A stretch of DNA of 64,000 bases from JBMNGO01 sp050949885 (GTDB taxonomy: Bacteria; Bacillota; Syntrophomonadia; Syntrophomonadales; Syntrophomonadaceae). Below, in pieces: positions 8,540-15,635 of this stretch. The position numbers and the translations under genes are program-made. Each line of letters opens with the position of its first letter. The first letter of the stretch is position 1. The notes beneath the pieces were generated by a model. The model made no database searches, had not been told where the DNA came from, and was given only the letters and a program-made list of their open reading frames with translations. Location of the stretch: contig JBMNGO010000005.1 in NCBI GenBank assembly GCA_050949885.1, positions 372,001 through 436,000 on the forward strand. The letters run 5' to 3'.

Positions 8540-9493
8540 ATGGCAGGAACATGGGTATTTATAGACCAAAGAGACGGAAATGTCCGGAAAGTATCATATG
8601 AAATGATTTCAGAGGCCAAAAAATTTGGCGATGAAGTAAGTGCTGTGATTTTTGGTAAAGATGTTGAGGGACTGGCTCCCAACTTTGCAAAATATGGTGC
8701 TGATAAAGTTTATGTAGCCGATGCTGATGTTTTCAAAAACTACAATACAGGAGCTTACGTTGCTCAATTAGCCGCTATGGTTAATGAATATAAACCTAAT
8801 GCAATTTTGTTTGCTCATACCTTTAATGGCAGAGATCTGGCATCAAGATTTGCGCAAAAGATGGAAGCAGGTTTAGCTACTGATGTTATTGCCGCAGAAA
8901 TTACTGCTGGTAAAGGTGTTTTCACCAGAGCTATTTACGCAGGAAAAGCTTTGGCCAAGGTTGAGGTTGCAACCAATCCTGTGATGGCAACCGTCCGGGC
9001 TGGAGTATTTGAAGTTGTTGAAAACGGCGCTGCCGGTGAAGTTGTAAAACCTGCTATAGCTGCAACTGATGCCGATGTTTACCAGACTGTAAAAGATTTT
9101 ATTCCAACTGTCTCTGCCAGACCTGAGCTTACTGAAGCTGAAGTGGTAGTATCCGGTGGACGTGGATGCAAAGGGCCCGAAGGTATCAAACTGGTTGAGG
9201 AACTGGCTGATCTGCTGGGTGCAGCTGTGGGCGGTTCTCGTGCATCTGTTGATGCTGGATGGCTGGGCCATGAATTCCAGGTTGGCCAGACCGGAAAAGT
9301 GGTCAACCCCAATCTTTATATAGCATGTGGCATTTCCGGAGCAATTCAGCATATGGCCGGAATGTCTTCGTCCAAGCTAATAGCCTCGATTAATACAGAT
9401 ACAGAGGCTCCTATATTTAATATTTCAGATTTCGGAGTGGTTGGAGACCTCTTCAAGGTTATACCACTGTTGATTGGTGAACTAAAGAAATAG
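8540..9493 (+). CDS. etfA: Electron transfer flavoprotein, alpha subunit
   Basis: 317 residues; carries the C-terminal FAD-binding domain of Etf. The signature GGRGCKGPEG..., GAAVGGSRASVDAGW and VGQTGKVVNPNLYIACGISGAIQH spans roughly residues 205-275. The protein lacks the N-terminal ferredoxin domain seen in some anaerobic EtfA proteins, so electrons probably enter through flavin partners only. Good ribosome site (GGAGGG). Sits between etfB and the membrane Etf:quinone oxidoreductase. Confidence 0.96.
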   Translation: MAGTWVFIDQRDGNVRKVSYEMISEAKKFGDEVSAVIFGKDVEGLAPNFAKYGADKVYVADADVFKNYNTGAYVAQLAAMVNEYKPNAILFAHTFNGRDLASRFAQKMEAGLATDVIAAEITAGKGVFTRAIYAGKALAKVEVATNPVMATVRAGVFEVVENGAAGEVVKPAIAATDADVYQTVKDFIPTVSARPELTEAEVVVSGGRGCKGPEGIKLVEELADLLGAAVGGSRASVDAGWLGHEFQVGQTGKVVNPNLYIACGISGAIQHMAGMSSSKLIASINTDTEAPIFNISDFGVVGDLFKVIPLLIGELKK

Positions 9494-9515
9494 TTTGCCA
9501 ATTCGGGGAGTTTTG

Positions 9516-9548
9516 GTACTGGATATACAGTAGCTGTGTATCCAGTAC
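9516..9548 (+). other. Intercistronic RNA hairpin between etfA and the Etf:quinone oxidoreductase
   Basis: GTACTGGATA (9516-9525) pairs perfectly with TATCCAGTAC (9539-9548), extended by a wobble and three more pairs around a five-base loop. No T-run follows, so it does not look like an intrinsic terminator. It may stabilise the etfBA part of the transcript or mark a processing site; the role is inferred. Confidence 0.5.
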
Positions 9549-9583
9549 AGACCCGGTTTTGTTTAAGGGAGGGAATTAGATAA

Positions 9584-11713
9584 ATGATTTTTGGGTTTCA
9601 TCCATTAGAAGGTGGTTATGATGTCCCAATGCGCGTAGTTGGGGCAAATATTCCCTACGAGTGGCTTATTTATATTATAATGTTCATTCCCGTCGGAGTA
9701 TTTCTTTTTGGACTTTACAAACGAATTTCAGTTTGGATGCTGGCTAAGGGAGAAATCCATCGCAATGATAAAGTAAGTGAACGGGTGAAATCTTTCCTTA
9801 TCAACAGTTTTCTCCAGTCCAGGGTGGTAAAAAAACCGATAGCCGGTTTTATGCATGCCCTCTTGTTCTGGGGTTTCCTGGTTTTGGCCCTGGCTGCTGG
9901 GGTAGATGCTGCGCACCACTGGATTAAATGGCCTCCCCTGGAAGGTAATCTATATATTGGATTTTCATTCGTTGTAGATGTTTTAGGCTTTCTTGCCATA
10001 ATTGGTATAGTGATTTTGGCTGTAATAAGGTATATTCAAAAACCTGCTCGTTTAAATGACTCCAAGGCATCTGACGGGTGGGTTATTTTGTTGATATTCA
10101 CCATTCTGTTTACCGGATATATTATTGAAGGTTTAAGAATTGCCGCACAGATAAAAATGTCCACTACCATGGCGCAGATTGCTTACGAACAGATAGCCTC
10201 ACCTGTAGGATGGTACTTTGCTATTCCTTTTGTTGGATTACATCTTGATACCGTTCTTATATGGCATCGTATTCTCTGGTGGTTCCACATGGCTATCGCC
10301 TTCCTCTTTATCGGATTGATTCCTTTCACCAAATTATGGCATATTTTTGGCAGCATGTTTGCTTATGCCTTCCGCGATCTGGAACCATCAGCTTGCCGGA
10401 TGGTAGAGAACATCGAAGAGGCTGAAACCTTTGGAGTTGATAAAATTGAGGAATTTGGGTGGAAAGATCTGATGGATCTTGATACCTGTATAAGATGCGG
10501 AAGATGCCAGGAGAACTGTCCGGCCTATAATACCGGAAAAGCTCTTAATCCTAAATTAACCCTTATTCAAGCTATGAAAGGGCATTTGGATCGGAAAGCA
10601 CCATTCTTAGCTAATGCACAGGGTGAAGCGGAGGAAATGGTGGCTATGACTGCTGAAGCTGCGGAAGAGGTAAATCCCATGGAAGAGAGCCTCTTGTACG
10701 ATGTAGTCACAACTGATGTGATTTGGGATTGCACCAATTGCCGGGCTTGTATGGAGCACTGCCCCATGTATATTGAACACATCCCCAAGATTATTGAAAT
10801 GCGCCGAAATTTAGTAATGTGGCAGGGCGATATGCCGCAGGAAGCGCAAATGGCTTTTGTAAACATGGAGAGGAATTACAATCCCTGGGGTGTTGGCTGG
10901 GCCAACCGGGCAGAGTGGCTCAATGAACGGGGTATAAGAGAGATGGTCAATCTTCTTCCTGAAGATGGCGGGGAGTTTGAGTACCTGCTCTACGGTGGAT
11001 GTGCCGTATCCTTTGATGATCGGTTCAAGAGGGTTGGCGAGGCCTTAGTTAAATTACTGAATCAAGCAGGGGTCAGCTTTGGTTATCTGGGCACCGAGGA
11101 ATACTGCTGCGGTGATTCAGCACGCCGTCTTGGTAATGAGTATCTCTATCAGACCCTGGCTCAGCAAAATATTGAATCTTTTAATAATTATGGGGTTAAG
11201 AAAATAATTGTTATCTGTCCTCATGGCTATAATACGCTTAAGAATGAATATCCACAGATGGGCGGAGTATATGAAGTCTATCACTATACAGAAATCCTTG
11301 CGAAATTAATTGCCGAAGGTAAGCTTAAACCCGGCAAAGGTCTGGCAAGAAAGGTAACCTATCATGACTCCTGTTTCTTGGGACGCCATAACGGTGTTTA
11401 TGATCAACCAAGATCTATTATCAAAGCTACTGGCTGTAACATTACGGAAATCGAAAAATCTAAAAACTTCGGATTCTGCTGTGGTGCCGGCGGTGGGCGC
11501 ATGTGGATGGAAGAAGAAACTGTTGAAGGTTACAAGCGTATTAATGACACCAGGACTGATCAACTGCTAGAACCCAACCCCGAAACCATAGTTACCAATT
11601 GTCCCTTCTGTTTGACCATGATCTCGGACGGGGTAAAAGGGGCAGGAGTAGAAGAAAAAACTTCTGTAATGGATGTGGCCGAATTACTGCTAAAAACGAT
11701 GCAGCAAAACTAA
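9584..11713 (+). CDS. Membrane-bound Fe-S oxidoreductase (DUF224/CCG family), candidate EtfAB:quinone oxidoreductase
   Basis: 709 residues. About the first 270 form a NarI-like cytochrome b domain with five or six membrane spans and histidines for heme (ALLFWGFL, AHHWIKW, WHRILWWFHM). Two 4Fe-4S motifs follow: CIRCGRCQENCP near residue 302 and CTNCRACMEHCP near 382. Then come two CCG domains (GGCAV...CCGDSARR and CCGAGGGRMWMEEE) like HdrD/GlpC, which bind a noncubane cluster. Proteins of this design beside etfBA are implicated in syntrophs such as Syntrophomonas in passing electrons from EtfAB to menaquinone. The location after etfA supports that role here. Catalytic direction and quinone site cannot be read from sequence. 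Confidence 0.9.
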   Translation: MIFGFHPLEGGYDVPMRVVGANIPYEWLIYIIMFIPVGVFLFGLYKRISVWMLAKGEIHRNDKVSERVKSFLINSFLQSRVVKKPIAGFMHALLFWGFLVLALAAGVDAAHHWIKWPPLEGNLYIGFSFVVDVLGFLAIIGIVILAVIRYIQKPARLNDSKASDGWVILLIFTILFTGYIIEGLRIAAQIKMSTTMAQIAYEQIASPVGWYFAIPFVGLHLDTVLIWHRILWWFHMAIAFLFIGLIPFTKLWHIFGSMFAYAFRDLEPSACRMVENIEEAETFGVDKIEEFGWKDLMDLDTCIRCGRCQENCPAYNTGKALNPKLTLIQAMKGHLDRKAPFLANAQGEAEEMVAMTAEAAEEVNPMEESLLYDVVTTDVIWDCTNCRACMEHCPMYIEHIPKIIEMRRNLVMWQGDMPQEAQMAFVNMERNYNPWGVGWANRAEWLNERGIREMVNLLPEDGGEFEYLLYGGCAVSFDDRFKRVGEALVKLLNQAGVSFGYLGTEEYCCGDSARRLGNEYLYQTLAQQNIESFNNYGVKKIIVICPHGYNTLKNEYPQMGGVYEVYHYTEILAKLIAEGKLKPGKGLARKVTYHDSCFLGRHNGVYDQPRSIIKATGCNITEIEKSKNFGFCCGAGGGRMWMEEETVEGYKRINDTRTDQLLEPNPETIVTNCPFCLTMISDGVKGAGVEEKTSVMDVAELLLKTMQQN

Positions 11714-11728
11714 TAATATGGTATATTG

Positions 11729-11899
11729 ATGGAAAAGGAATATATAAGCTGTAGAGAATTACCAATAGGTGAAAACAGTGCAAAATGTTCCTTTTCTGAT
11801 CGGTATTGTGAATTTTGTTACAAAAAAACCTGTTTTATCCTATTAAGGGGGGGGTGTAAAGGAGAATTCTTTAACTGGCTGTTTAGTAAAATAATTTAG
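11729..11899 (+). CDS. Cysteine-rich 56-residue micro-ORF, function unknown
   Basis: An intact ATG-to-TAG frame fills most of the gap between the oxidoreductase and the thiolase. The product has six cysteines at residues 8, 20, 27, 30, 35 and 43 (including CEFC), a pattern suited to metal or Fe-S binding, and a basic/aromatic C-terminus (FFNWLFSKII). I do not recognise a family. Against it: there is no clear Shine-Dalgarno sequence before the ATG, and a run of eight G's lies inside it. The stop overlaps the ribosome site region of the thiolase gene, so if translated it would be coupled to it. Equally it may be leader DNA. Confidence 0.35.
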   Translation: MEKEYISCRELPIGENSAKCSFSDRYCEFCYKKTCFILLRGGCKGEFFNWLFSKII

Positions 11900-11910
11900 G
11901 AGGGAAAAGG

Positions 11911-13095
11911 ATGTCAAGAGAAGTTGTAATAGCCGGGTTGTGTCGTACAGCAATAGGTACCTTTGGAGGAGGTCTTAAAGATGTTCCCGCTCCGCAACTG
12001 GGAGCACTGGTCATTCAGGAATCATTAAAGAGAGCAGGGGTAAAACCTGAACAGGTAGAAGAAGTAATTTTTGGATGTGTTCTGCAGGGGGGACAAGGCC
12101 AAAACGTTGCTCGGCAGTGTGCAATTCACGCTGGACTTCCGGTAGAGTCTACTGCTTTTACTGTAAACAAGGTTTGTGCTTCAGGAATGAAAGCCGTTCA
12201 CGCAGCAGTTGCGGCTATTAAAGCTGGGGATGCAGATATCATTGTGGCTGGCGGAACTGAAAATATGAGTGCAACCGGTTATGTTCTTCCCAATGCCCGC
12301 TGGGGATACAGAATGAATATGGTAAAAGGCGACCTAATTGATATGATGGTTCATGACGGCCTCTGGGAAATCTTTAATAATTATCACATGGGCATGACAG
12401 CAGAAAATGTTGTTGATATGTATGGCTTAACCAGAGAAGAAATGGATAAATTCGGTTATGACAGCCAGGTAAAAGCCAAGGCAGCTATTGAATCAGGGCG
12501 CTTCAAAGATGAAATCGTTCCTGTAGTAATTAAGACCAAGAAGGGTGAAACAGTATTTGATACTGATGAACATCCCAGACTGACTGATCTTGAAAAACTG
12601 GCCAAGCTGGCTCCTGCCTTCAAAAAAGGCGGTACTGTTACAGCAGGAAGCGCTTCCGGAATAAATGACGGAGCTGCTGCTATGGTAGTTATGTCCAGAG
12701 AAAAAGCGGATGAGCTGGGCGTAAAACCTATGGCTAGAATTGTAAGCTGTGCTTCCGGCGGAGTAGATCCCAAAGTAATGGGTATCGGACCGGTTCCAGC
12801 CACCCGCAAGGCACTGGCCAAAGCTGGTTTGACCATTGATGATATGGATTTGATTGAAGCCAATGAAGCTTTTGCAGCTCAGTCGCTGGCTGTTGCCAGA
12901 GATCTCAATTTTGACATGTCCAAGGTTAATGTAAATGGCGGAGCGATTGCCCTGGGACATCCCATTGGCAGTTCAGGGGCGAGAATTATGGTAACCCTCT
13001 GCTATGAATTACAAAAACGTAATCTGAAATACGGTTTGGCTACTCTTTGTATCGGCGGTGGACAGGGCTGTGCCACCATTGTTGAGATGCTGTAA
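11911..13095 (+). CDS. thl: Acetyl-CoA acetyltransferase (thiolase II)
   Basis: 394 residues, standard length. All catalytic residues are in the canonical places: nucleophile Cys89 (NKVCASGMKAV), His350 (ALGHPIGSSGARI) and Cys380 (LCIGGGQGCA). In a fatty-acid oxidiser it cleaves acetoacetyl-CoA to two acetyl-CoA, which Pta and AckA, also in this window, convert to acetate and ATP. Strong ribosome site AGGAGGG. It follows the etf/oxidoreductase genes and has a terminator downstream, so the etf cluster probably ends here. Direction of use is inferred from context. Confidence 0.96.
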   Translation: MSREVVIAGLCRTAIGTFGGGLKDVPAPQLGALVIQESLKRAGVKPEQVEEVIFGCVLQGGQGQNVARQCAIHAGLPVESTAFTVNKVCASGMKAVHAAVAAIKAGDADIIVAGGTENMSATGYVLPNARWGYRMNMVKGDLIDMMVHDGLWEIFNNYHMGMTAENVVDMYGLTREEMDKFGYDSQVKAKAAIESGRFKDEIVPVVIKTKKGETVFDTDEHPRLTDLEKLAKLAPAFKKGGTVTAGSASGINDGAAAMVVMSREKADELGVKPMARIVSCASGGVDPKVMGIGPVPATRKALAKAGLTIDDMDLIEANEAFAAQSLAVARDLNFDMSKVNVNGGAIALGHPIGSSGARIMVTLCYELQKRNLKYGLATLCIGGGQGCATIVEML

Positions 13096-13128
13096 TATAA
13101 ATCTTTTTAATATAAAAAAATTCGTGTT

Positions 13129-13162
13129 AAAATACAGAGGAAACATTCCTCTGTATTTTTTT
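13129..13162 (+). terminator. Intrinsic terminator after thl
   Basis: AATACAGAGG (13131-13140) pairs with CCTCTGTATT around a seven-base loop and is followed by a T-run ending at 13162. It closes the etf-thiolase transcription unit. Confidence 0.85.
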
Positions 13163-13202
13163 GGCCTTGTTACCAGGACAACAGAAGAAAGGAGAGAAGA
13201 TA

Positions 13203-13697
13203 TTGAGACTTGCTGTTTACCCTGGTAGCTTCGATCCGGTTACCAATGGGCACATTGATATTTTGGAACGAAGCAGCCAATTGTTTGATAGGATAATAAT
13301 CGCGGTCATACATAATGTAAGTAAGAAATCGCTTTTCAGCTTGGATGAAAGGGTAAACTTGATCAGGGAAAGTACGCAGCACCTTGGTAATATTGAAGTT
13401 GATTGCTTTAGCGGGCTTCTCGTTAATTACCTGGCACGGAAAAATGCCCGCATTATTATCAGGGGACTCCGGTCGGTCGCCGATTTCGAGTACGAGTGCC
13501 AGATGTCCATGATGAATAAACGGCTCATGCCGGATGTTGACACGGTGTTTGTCATGTCCAACAATGATTTTACCTATGTCAGTTCCAGCATGGTAAAAGA
13601 AGTGGCACTGCTCGGAGGAGACGTTACCAGTCTGGTACCGGAACCAGTTCAACTTGCTTTTAGTAAGAAAATAGCTGAACTAAGTCGCGGCAAATAA
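13203..13697 (+). CDS. coaD: Phosphopantetheine adenylyltransferase
   Basis: Penultimate enzyme of coenzyme A synthesis: adenylylates 4'-phosphopantetheine. 164 residues. The nucleotidyltransferase motif appears at the N-terminus as YPGSFDPVTNGHIDI, and the C-terminal block has FVMSNNDFTYVSSSMVKEVA. TTG 13203 is chosen because AGGAGAG lies just upstream and it gives the standard MRLAVYPGSFDP start. In many Firmicutes coaD directly follows rsmD; here it stands alone, about 7.5 kb from rsmD, next to an IS remnant. Confidence 0.95.
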   Translation: MRLAVYPGSFDPVTNGHIDILERSSQLFDRIIIAVIHNVSKKSLFSLDERVNLIRESTQHLGNIEVDCFSGLLVNYLARKNARIIIRGLRSVADFEYECQMSMMNKRLMPDVDTVFVMSNNDFTYVSSSMVKEVALLGGDVTSLVPEPVQLAFSKKIAELSRGK

Positions 13698-13801
13698 TTT
13701 ATTGTATCCTGGTTGTAAATGGCCATTAAATTATGGATATCACCGGACACTGCTTAGAAAGAAAAACAAACAAAAAAACCGTTTTAGGCAGTATGATATG
13801 C

Positions 13802-13848
13802 TCCTCCTAAAGTAGACCATGGAAATATCCAAGACTACTTTAGGAGGA
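13802..13848 (+). repeat. Perfect 14-bp inverted repeat covering the transposase ribosome site
   Basis: TCCTCCTAAAGTAG (13802-13815) and CTACTTTAGGAGGA (13835-13848) are exact reverse complements, 19 bases apart. The right arm contains the AGGAGG that serves the transposase fragment at 13856. A transcript entering from outside would fold and hide that site, a known way for insertion sequences to limit transposase made by read-through. It probably marks the left end of the element. Confidence 0.7.
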
Positions 13849-13855
13849 TATTTTT

Positions 13856-14074
13856 ATGGCCAAATCAAAGCATAGTCCGGAATGGAGATTAGAAGTTATT
13901 GAAGAGTATCTATCCGGGCAAGGTTCATATGAGTACCTTGCTAAAATGCATGGAATAGGTTCAAGCACGCTCAGAGAGTGGGCACTTGAAACAGATTCAC
14001 CTGCGCAAAATATCCTATTCCTGAAAACCAACAAATTCTTAAGTATAAAGCTGGGTTTGCCGCATAAAAACTAG
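13856..14074 (+). pseudogene. Truncated transposase OrfA fragment (IS3-like helix-turn-helix)
   Basis: About the first 42 residues (MAKSKHSPEWRLEVIEEYL to STLREW) resemble the helix-turn-helix N-terminus of OrfA proteins of IS3-type elements. After LREW the frame runs into unrelated sequence for about 30 codons and stops. No second HTH repeat, leucine zipper or DDE transposase follows. It is therefore a left-end relic of an insertion sequence, not an active element. No right end was identified. The family call rests on the HTH pattern only. Confidence 0.65.
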
Positions 14075-14196
14075 CTACCACCAGATTGGCAGTAGCTATT
14101 CTATAACTTAGATTATTTATTTCCCTGGTTTACCTTGACAGGGGCAGATCAAGCCTTAATAACGGTTTTTTGTTGTACCTTCAAACAAAGGTGTGT

Positions 14197-14730
14197 TTAG
14201 GGCGGGCCGATTTGAACAAGGCTGTTAATGTAACGGCTAACCAGATCCTGATAAGTCTTGGTTGCCTTTCGGTTATAAGCTATCAATTTCTCGTCAAGAT
14301 CTTTTACTACTCGGGCAGGGTTACCAACAGCTAGCTTGCCCCTGGGGACACTGCGCCCGGGGGGCAGGACACTGCCGGCGCCCAAAAAAGTGGTGGATTC
14401 CATTTCGCACTGGGAAGATACAATAGCACCCATACCAATTGTAACCTGGGATTTTATCAGACATGGACCATGAATAACAGCAGCATGGCCAACAATCACA
14501 TCCTCTTCAATAATTGCTATACTATCGGGCCCAGAGTGTATAACACAGTTTTCCTCAATAGCAGAGCCGTCACCAATAACTATCTTTCCCAAATCGCCCC
14601 TGATTACGGCGCCTGCTCCTATGTAGCACCTTTTGCCTATCTCCACTTTACCGATAATTATACTCTGGGGATGAATATAGCTGGAAGGATCAATAACAGG
14701 GCGATTACCTTCAAATTCATATATTGGCAA
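14197..14730 (-). CDS. Gamma-carbonic anhydrase-like hexapeptide-repeat protein
   Basis: 177 residues of left-handed beta-helix repeats (KVEIGKRCYIGAGAVIRGDLGKIVIGDGSAIEENCVIHSG...). It keeps the metal-binding histidines of the gamma-carbonic anhydrase/PaaY/YrdA family in VIHSG, VGHAAVIHG. The C-terminal helix (KLIAYNRKATKTYQDLVSRY) is also typical. Real carbonic anhydrase activity is not certain for this subfamily; some members act on acyl substrates or as chaperones. It is transcribed alone on the minus strand after the IS remnant. Confidence 0.88.
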   Translation of the reverse strand: MPIYEFEGNRPVIDPSSYIHPQSIIIGKVEIGKRCYIGAGAVIRGDLGKIVIGDGSAIEENCVIHSGPDSIAIIEEDVIVGHAAVIHGPCLIKSQVTIGMGAIVSSQCEMESTTFLGAGSVLPPGRSVPRGKLAVGNPARVVKDLDEKLIAYNRKATKTYQDLVSRYINSLVQIGPP

Positions 14731-14891
14731 TCTTAAAAACCTCCCTAGTCAACCAGCAGTTGCGTCCGCAGCCTAAATAGAATATATTGGTTATTATGAT
14801 GAGTATAATAAATAAAAAAGGAAAAGGATAGTAGAACTATCTGGCCAGAATAATGATTAGCCCCTTAACATGTGCATCCAATTAAAATGCC

Positions 14892-14928
14892 ATAAAAAGC
14901 AAAAAGCCCTAGAACTAAATCTAAGGCC
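14892..14928 (-). terminator. Intrinsic terminator after rpmB (minus strand)
   Basis: Read on the minus strand, GCCTTAGA pairs with TCTAGGGC (one wobble) around a short loop, followed by TTTTTGCTTTTT. It lies just past the rpmB stop. Confidence 0.75.
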
Positions 14929-14943
14929 AAGCAAAATCGGGAT

Positions 14944-15132
14944 CTACACAGCTCGCTGAACTTTTCCGGAACGCAGACAACGAGTGCAAACATAAATTTT
15001 TTGGGGGGTTCCTTTTACCAGGACTTTAACCCGTTGTAAATTAGGTTTCCATTGCCGGTTGGTCCTTATATGGGAGTGGCTATATTTTTTTCCAAAGGTG
15101 ACTCCTTTTCCACATATATCGCATTTAGCCAC
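14944..15132 (-). CDS. rpmB: 50S ribosomal protein L28
   Basis: 62 residues starting MAKCDICGKGVTFGKKYSHSH, with a Cys pair near each end (CDIC and CTRC) as in zinc-binding L28 proteins. GTG 15132 is the start: AGGAGG lies eight bases before it, and the product has the usual length. Longer in-frame starts would add 15 residues not found in L28. Divergent from asp23, the usual Firmicute neighbour. Confidence 0.96.
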   Translation of the reverse strand: MAKCDICGKGVTFGKKYSHSHIRTNRQWKPNLQRVKVLVKGTPQKIYVCTRCLRSGKVQRAV

Positions 15133-15167
15133 ATTAATGCCTCCTCTCTTTATGCAATCACTTAAAC

Positions 15168-15196
15168 ATTGTACCAAAACTTGTTGTAAAGGGCAA
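15168..15196 (-). promoter_or_regulatory. Sigma-A type promoter for rpmB
   Basis: On the minus strand TTGCCC, a 17-base spacer, then TACAAT, placed about 35 bases upstream of the rpmB start. Good match to the housekeeping consensus. Confidence 0.6.
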
Positions 15197-15257
15197 GAAG
15201 AGGAGGAATAAATATCATGGCGTAGAATTAAGATTAATTTAGAAGGAGGTAAACAAA

Positions 15258-15620
15258 ATGTATACCATAATGAGCACAGACCTGGGAACCATCAGTGTAA
15301 GCAAAGAAGTGTTGGAAACTATTTCTGGCCTGGCGACAATAGACTCTTATGGTCTGGTAGGAATGGTTCCTCATGACATTCAGTCAGGAATATCAAGTAT
15401 TCTTGGTTTGGAATCGATTCGCAAAGGCGTTTCAGTACAATTTACCGATGAGGGACTGATTGTCGATGTCTATGTTATTGTAGGCTATGGAACTAAGATA
15501 AATGAGGTTGCCCGAAATGTTATGCAAAAAGTAACTTATGTACTAGAAAATCATACAGGCTTGACTGTAGCTGCAGTCAATGTAAATGTCAAAGGAGTAA
15601 AAGTAATATTGGAGAAGTAG
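15258..15620 (+). CDS. Asp23/Gls24 family alkaline-shock-like envelope stress protein
   Basis: 120 residues of the Asp23 (YloU) family: SVSKEVLETISGLATIDSYGLVGM at the N-terminus and a C-terminal KGVKVILEK. These proteins are often membrane-associated and linked to cell-envelope stress; the function is poorly defined. Strong GAAGGAGG ribosome site. It lies 15 bases before fakA, its standard partner in Firmicutes, so the two are co-transcribed. A three-codon ATG-GCG-TAG mini-frame with its own AGGAGG lies just upstream at 15217-15225. Confidence 0.92.
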   Translation: MYTIMSTDLGTISVSKEVLETISGLATIDSYGLVGMVPHDIQSGISSILGLESIRKGVSVQFTDEGLIVDVYVIVGYGTKINEVARNVMQKVTYVLENHTGLTVAAVNVNVKGVKVILEK

Positions 15621-15635
15621 GGGGAGGGCAACAAG

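Noticed and set aside
8873..9352. 159-codon minus-strand frame opposite etfA
   Set aside because: Antisense shadow of a well-conserved gene, with no family features or ribosome site.
12456..12960. Minus-strand frames of 135-155 codons opposite the thiolase gene
   Set aside because: Antisense shadows; the thiolase on the plus strand has all catalytic residues.
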